NCBI GenBank assembly: GCA_025056455.1
Contig: JANWVY010000007.1
Span: forward strand, 62,001 to 126,000
Length of the DNA: 64,000 nt
Direction: 5' to 3'
DNA from: Bryobacteraceae bacterium
GTDB taxonomy: Bacteria; Acidobacteriota; Terriglobia; Bryobacterales; Bryobacteraceae
Both the position numbers and the translations under genes were made by a program. Below the pieces are notes generated by a model, which was not told the origin of the DNA, searched no databases, and saw only the letters and a program-made list of their open reading frames with translations. This document shows, one piece after another, positions 63,445-64,000 of the stretch (positions are counted from its first letter, which is position 1; each line of letters opens with the position of its first letter).

Positions 63445-64000
63445 CGGTGCAAAACCACCTTCCCTGGGCCCGACGTCACACCGCAGCTTCCAAAGCGGCC
63501 CTGTCGCAAAGGAGCTACGTTGCCTAAGTAGGTTGCAATGAAGCGGCCGTTGCCATCATTGGGGGAAATCCCTGTCGAATTGGGGGCTGGTTGCAGCAAA
63601 AACTGCCGGAAGCCGAGAACGACCATCGTGCCCGTGGGGTTTAAGATGTCGACGATGGGTATGGTTAGGATACGACGGGTGTTGCCTGTATAGCCGGTGT
63701 AGTCTTCTAGGTCATTGAGGTCAGTGTCGGGTTGATACAGCGCGGAGAGGCTTTCATATTCGGCAACACTGCTGTCGCATCCTTGTACGTTAGACGTATC
63801 TAAGCGCGTCGCAAGACCACACAGGAAGTTGTTCACTGCCGTTTGCACCCGGTTTGCGTTGCAGGCAAGTGCAGTAGCCGAGGCCCAAAGGGTCTCTTCC
63901 GCATTGATCGTAAAACAGGCCCGCGCTTGGTTGGAGGAAGGGGGCAAGCCTTGTGCGCCCGCCCGGAACAGTTGTTGCGAATCCTCGGCGAACACGGTCG
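63441..64000 (-). CDS. TadG-like protein, N-terminus beyond the window
   Basis: Open to the right edge, so only the C-terminal 185 residues are seen. They contain YTGYTGNTRRILTIPIVD and the C-terminal end GRFIATYLGNVAPLRQGRFG followed by SGPGKVVLHR. This end resembles TadG/Tad-domain proteins of acidobacteria, von Willebrand-like secreted or membrane-anchored components. Position just before the TadE genes supports it. Confidence 0.72.
   Translation of the reverse strand, partial: TVFAEDSQQLFRAGAQGLPPSSNQARACFTINAEETLWASATALACNANRVQTAVNNFLCGLATRLDTSNVQGCDSSVAEYESLSALYQPDTDLNDLEDYTGYTGNTRRILTIPIVDILNPTGTMVVLGFRQFLLQPAPNSTGISPNDGNGRFIATYLGNVAPLRQGRFGSCGVTSGPGKVVLHR

Noticed and set aside
1-64000. 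tRNA, rRNA, CRISPR arrays, riboswitches and integrase or transposase genes
   Set aside because: I looked for cloverleaf-like stretches, repeats of 20-40 bp with regular spacing and the typical transposase motifs, and found none that I could support.

Overview
The window looks like chromosomal DNA of a Gram-negative acidobacterium, most likely of the Solibacter/Bryobacter lineage. This is inferred from gene content, since there is no rRNA in the window. Supporting points: two very large Oar-type TonB receptors with an N-terminal carboxypeptidase-regulatory-like domain; two DUF1080 proteins, one in an operon with a secreted sugar isomerase-like protein; a sorbosone-dehydrogenase-like protein ending in a module resembling the Solibacter-type C-terminal domain (TIGR03437); a decayed DUF1501 gene; and KDO genes, which imply LPS and an outer membrane. 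I found no rRNA, tRNA, CRISPR array, insertion sequence or integrase.

Layout. 1-3.3 kb (minus): type IV pilus genes pilC, pilB and a GTG-started pilM-like gene running off the left edge. 3.4-5.5 kb (plus): flbD, a possible 39-residue gene, motA and motB. 5.5-9.4 kb (minus): an orphan pilin, then kdsB-pyrG-kdsA. 9.4-17.2 kb: a PQQ-type dehydrogenase overlapping a heptaheme cytochrome c gene, a methyltransferase, comEC, a second PQQ-type dehydrogenase and a TPR-TlpA fusion. 17.3-20.0 kb (minus): a DUF1080/TIM-barrel/SDR operon, probably for keto-sugar catabolism. 20.2-23.4 kb: an unrecognised Trp-rich protein and a Kef-type antiporter. 23.6-30.2 kb (plus): a compact exopolysaccharide locus (small RHH-like protein, OPX, PCP-kinase, polymerase, GT4, phosphoglycosyltransferase). 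30.1-33.2 kb (minus): pdxR-pdxS-pdxT in one orientation. 33.4-37.4 kb: a secreted multi-RidA protein, a sulfatase and aldose 1-epimerase. 37.5-42.6 kb: TonB receptor, DUF1501 pseudogene, LRR protein. 42.6-48 kb: guaA, a coiled-coil/M15-like protein, rsfS, and aroA with a sensorless histidine kinase and an HMA-like protein. 48-53 kb (plus): DUF1080, MFS transporter, a ferredoxin-like and a Cys-rich protein of unknown function, and a GHL10 glycosidase. 53.4-57.9 kb: NarL-type regulator convergent with a second TonB receptor. 58-64 kb (minus): a Tad pilus cluster running off the right edge.

Together this is a polymer- and surface-oriented gene set: TonB receptors, a sulfatase, a mutarotase, a GHL10 protein and DUF1080/TIM/SDR proteins for carbohydrate use; pili, flagellar stator and EPS for surface life; periplasmic dehydrogenase/cytochrome genes for electron transfer.

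The strongest unexplained patterns are (i) eight genes lacking a ribosome binding site that carry a TANNNT box 5-7 nt before an ATG, GTG or TTG start, which suggests widespread leaderless mRNA; (ii) an apparently autoregulated, co-directional pdxR-pdxS-pdxT unit with AAGTGG repeats at its start; (iii) the ferredoxin/Cys-rich gene pair at 50.4-51.9 kb; and (iv) the unrecognised gene at 20.2 kb.
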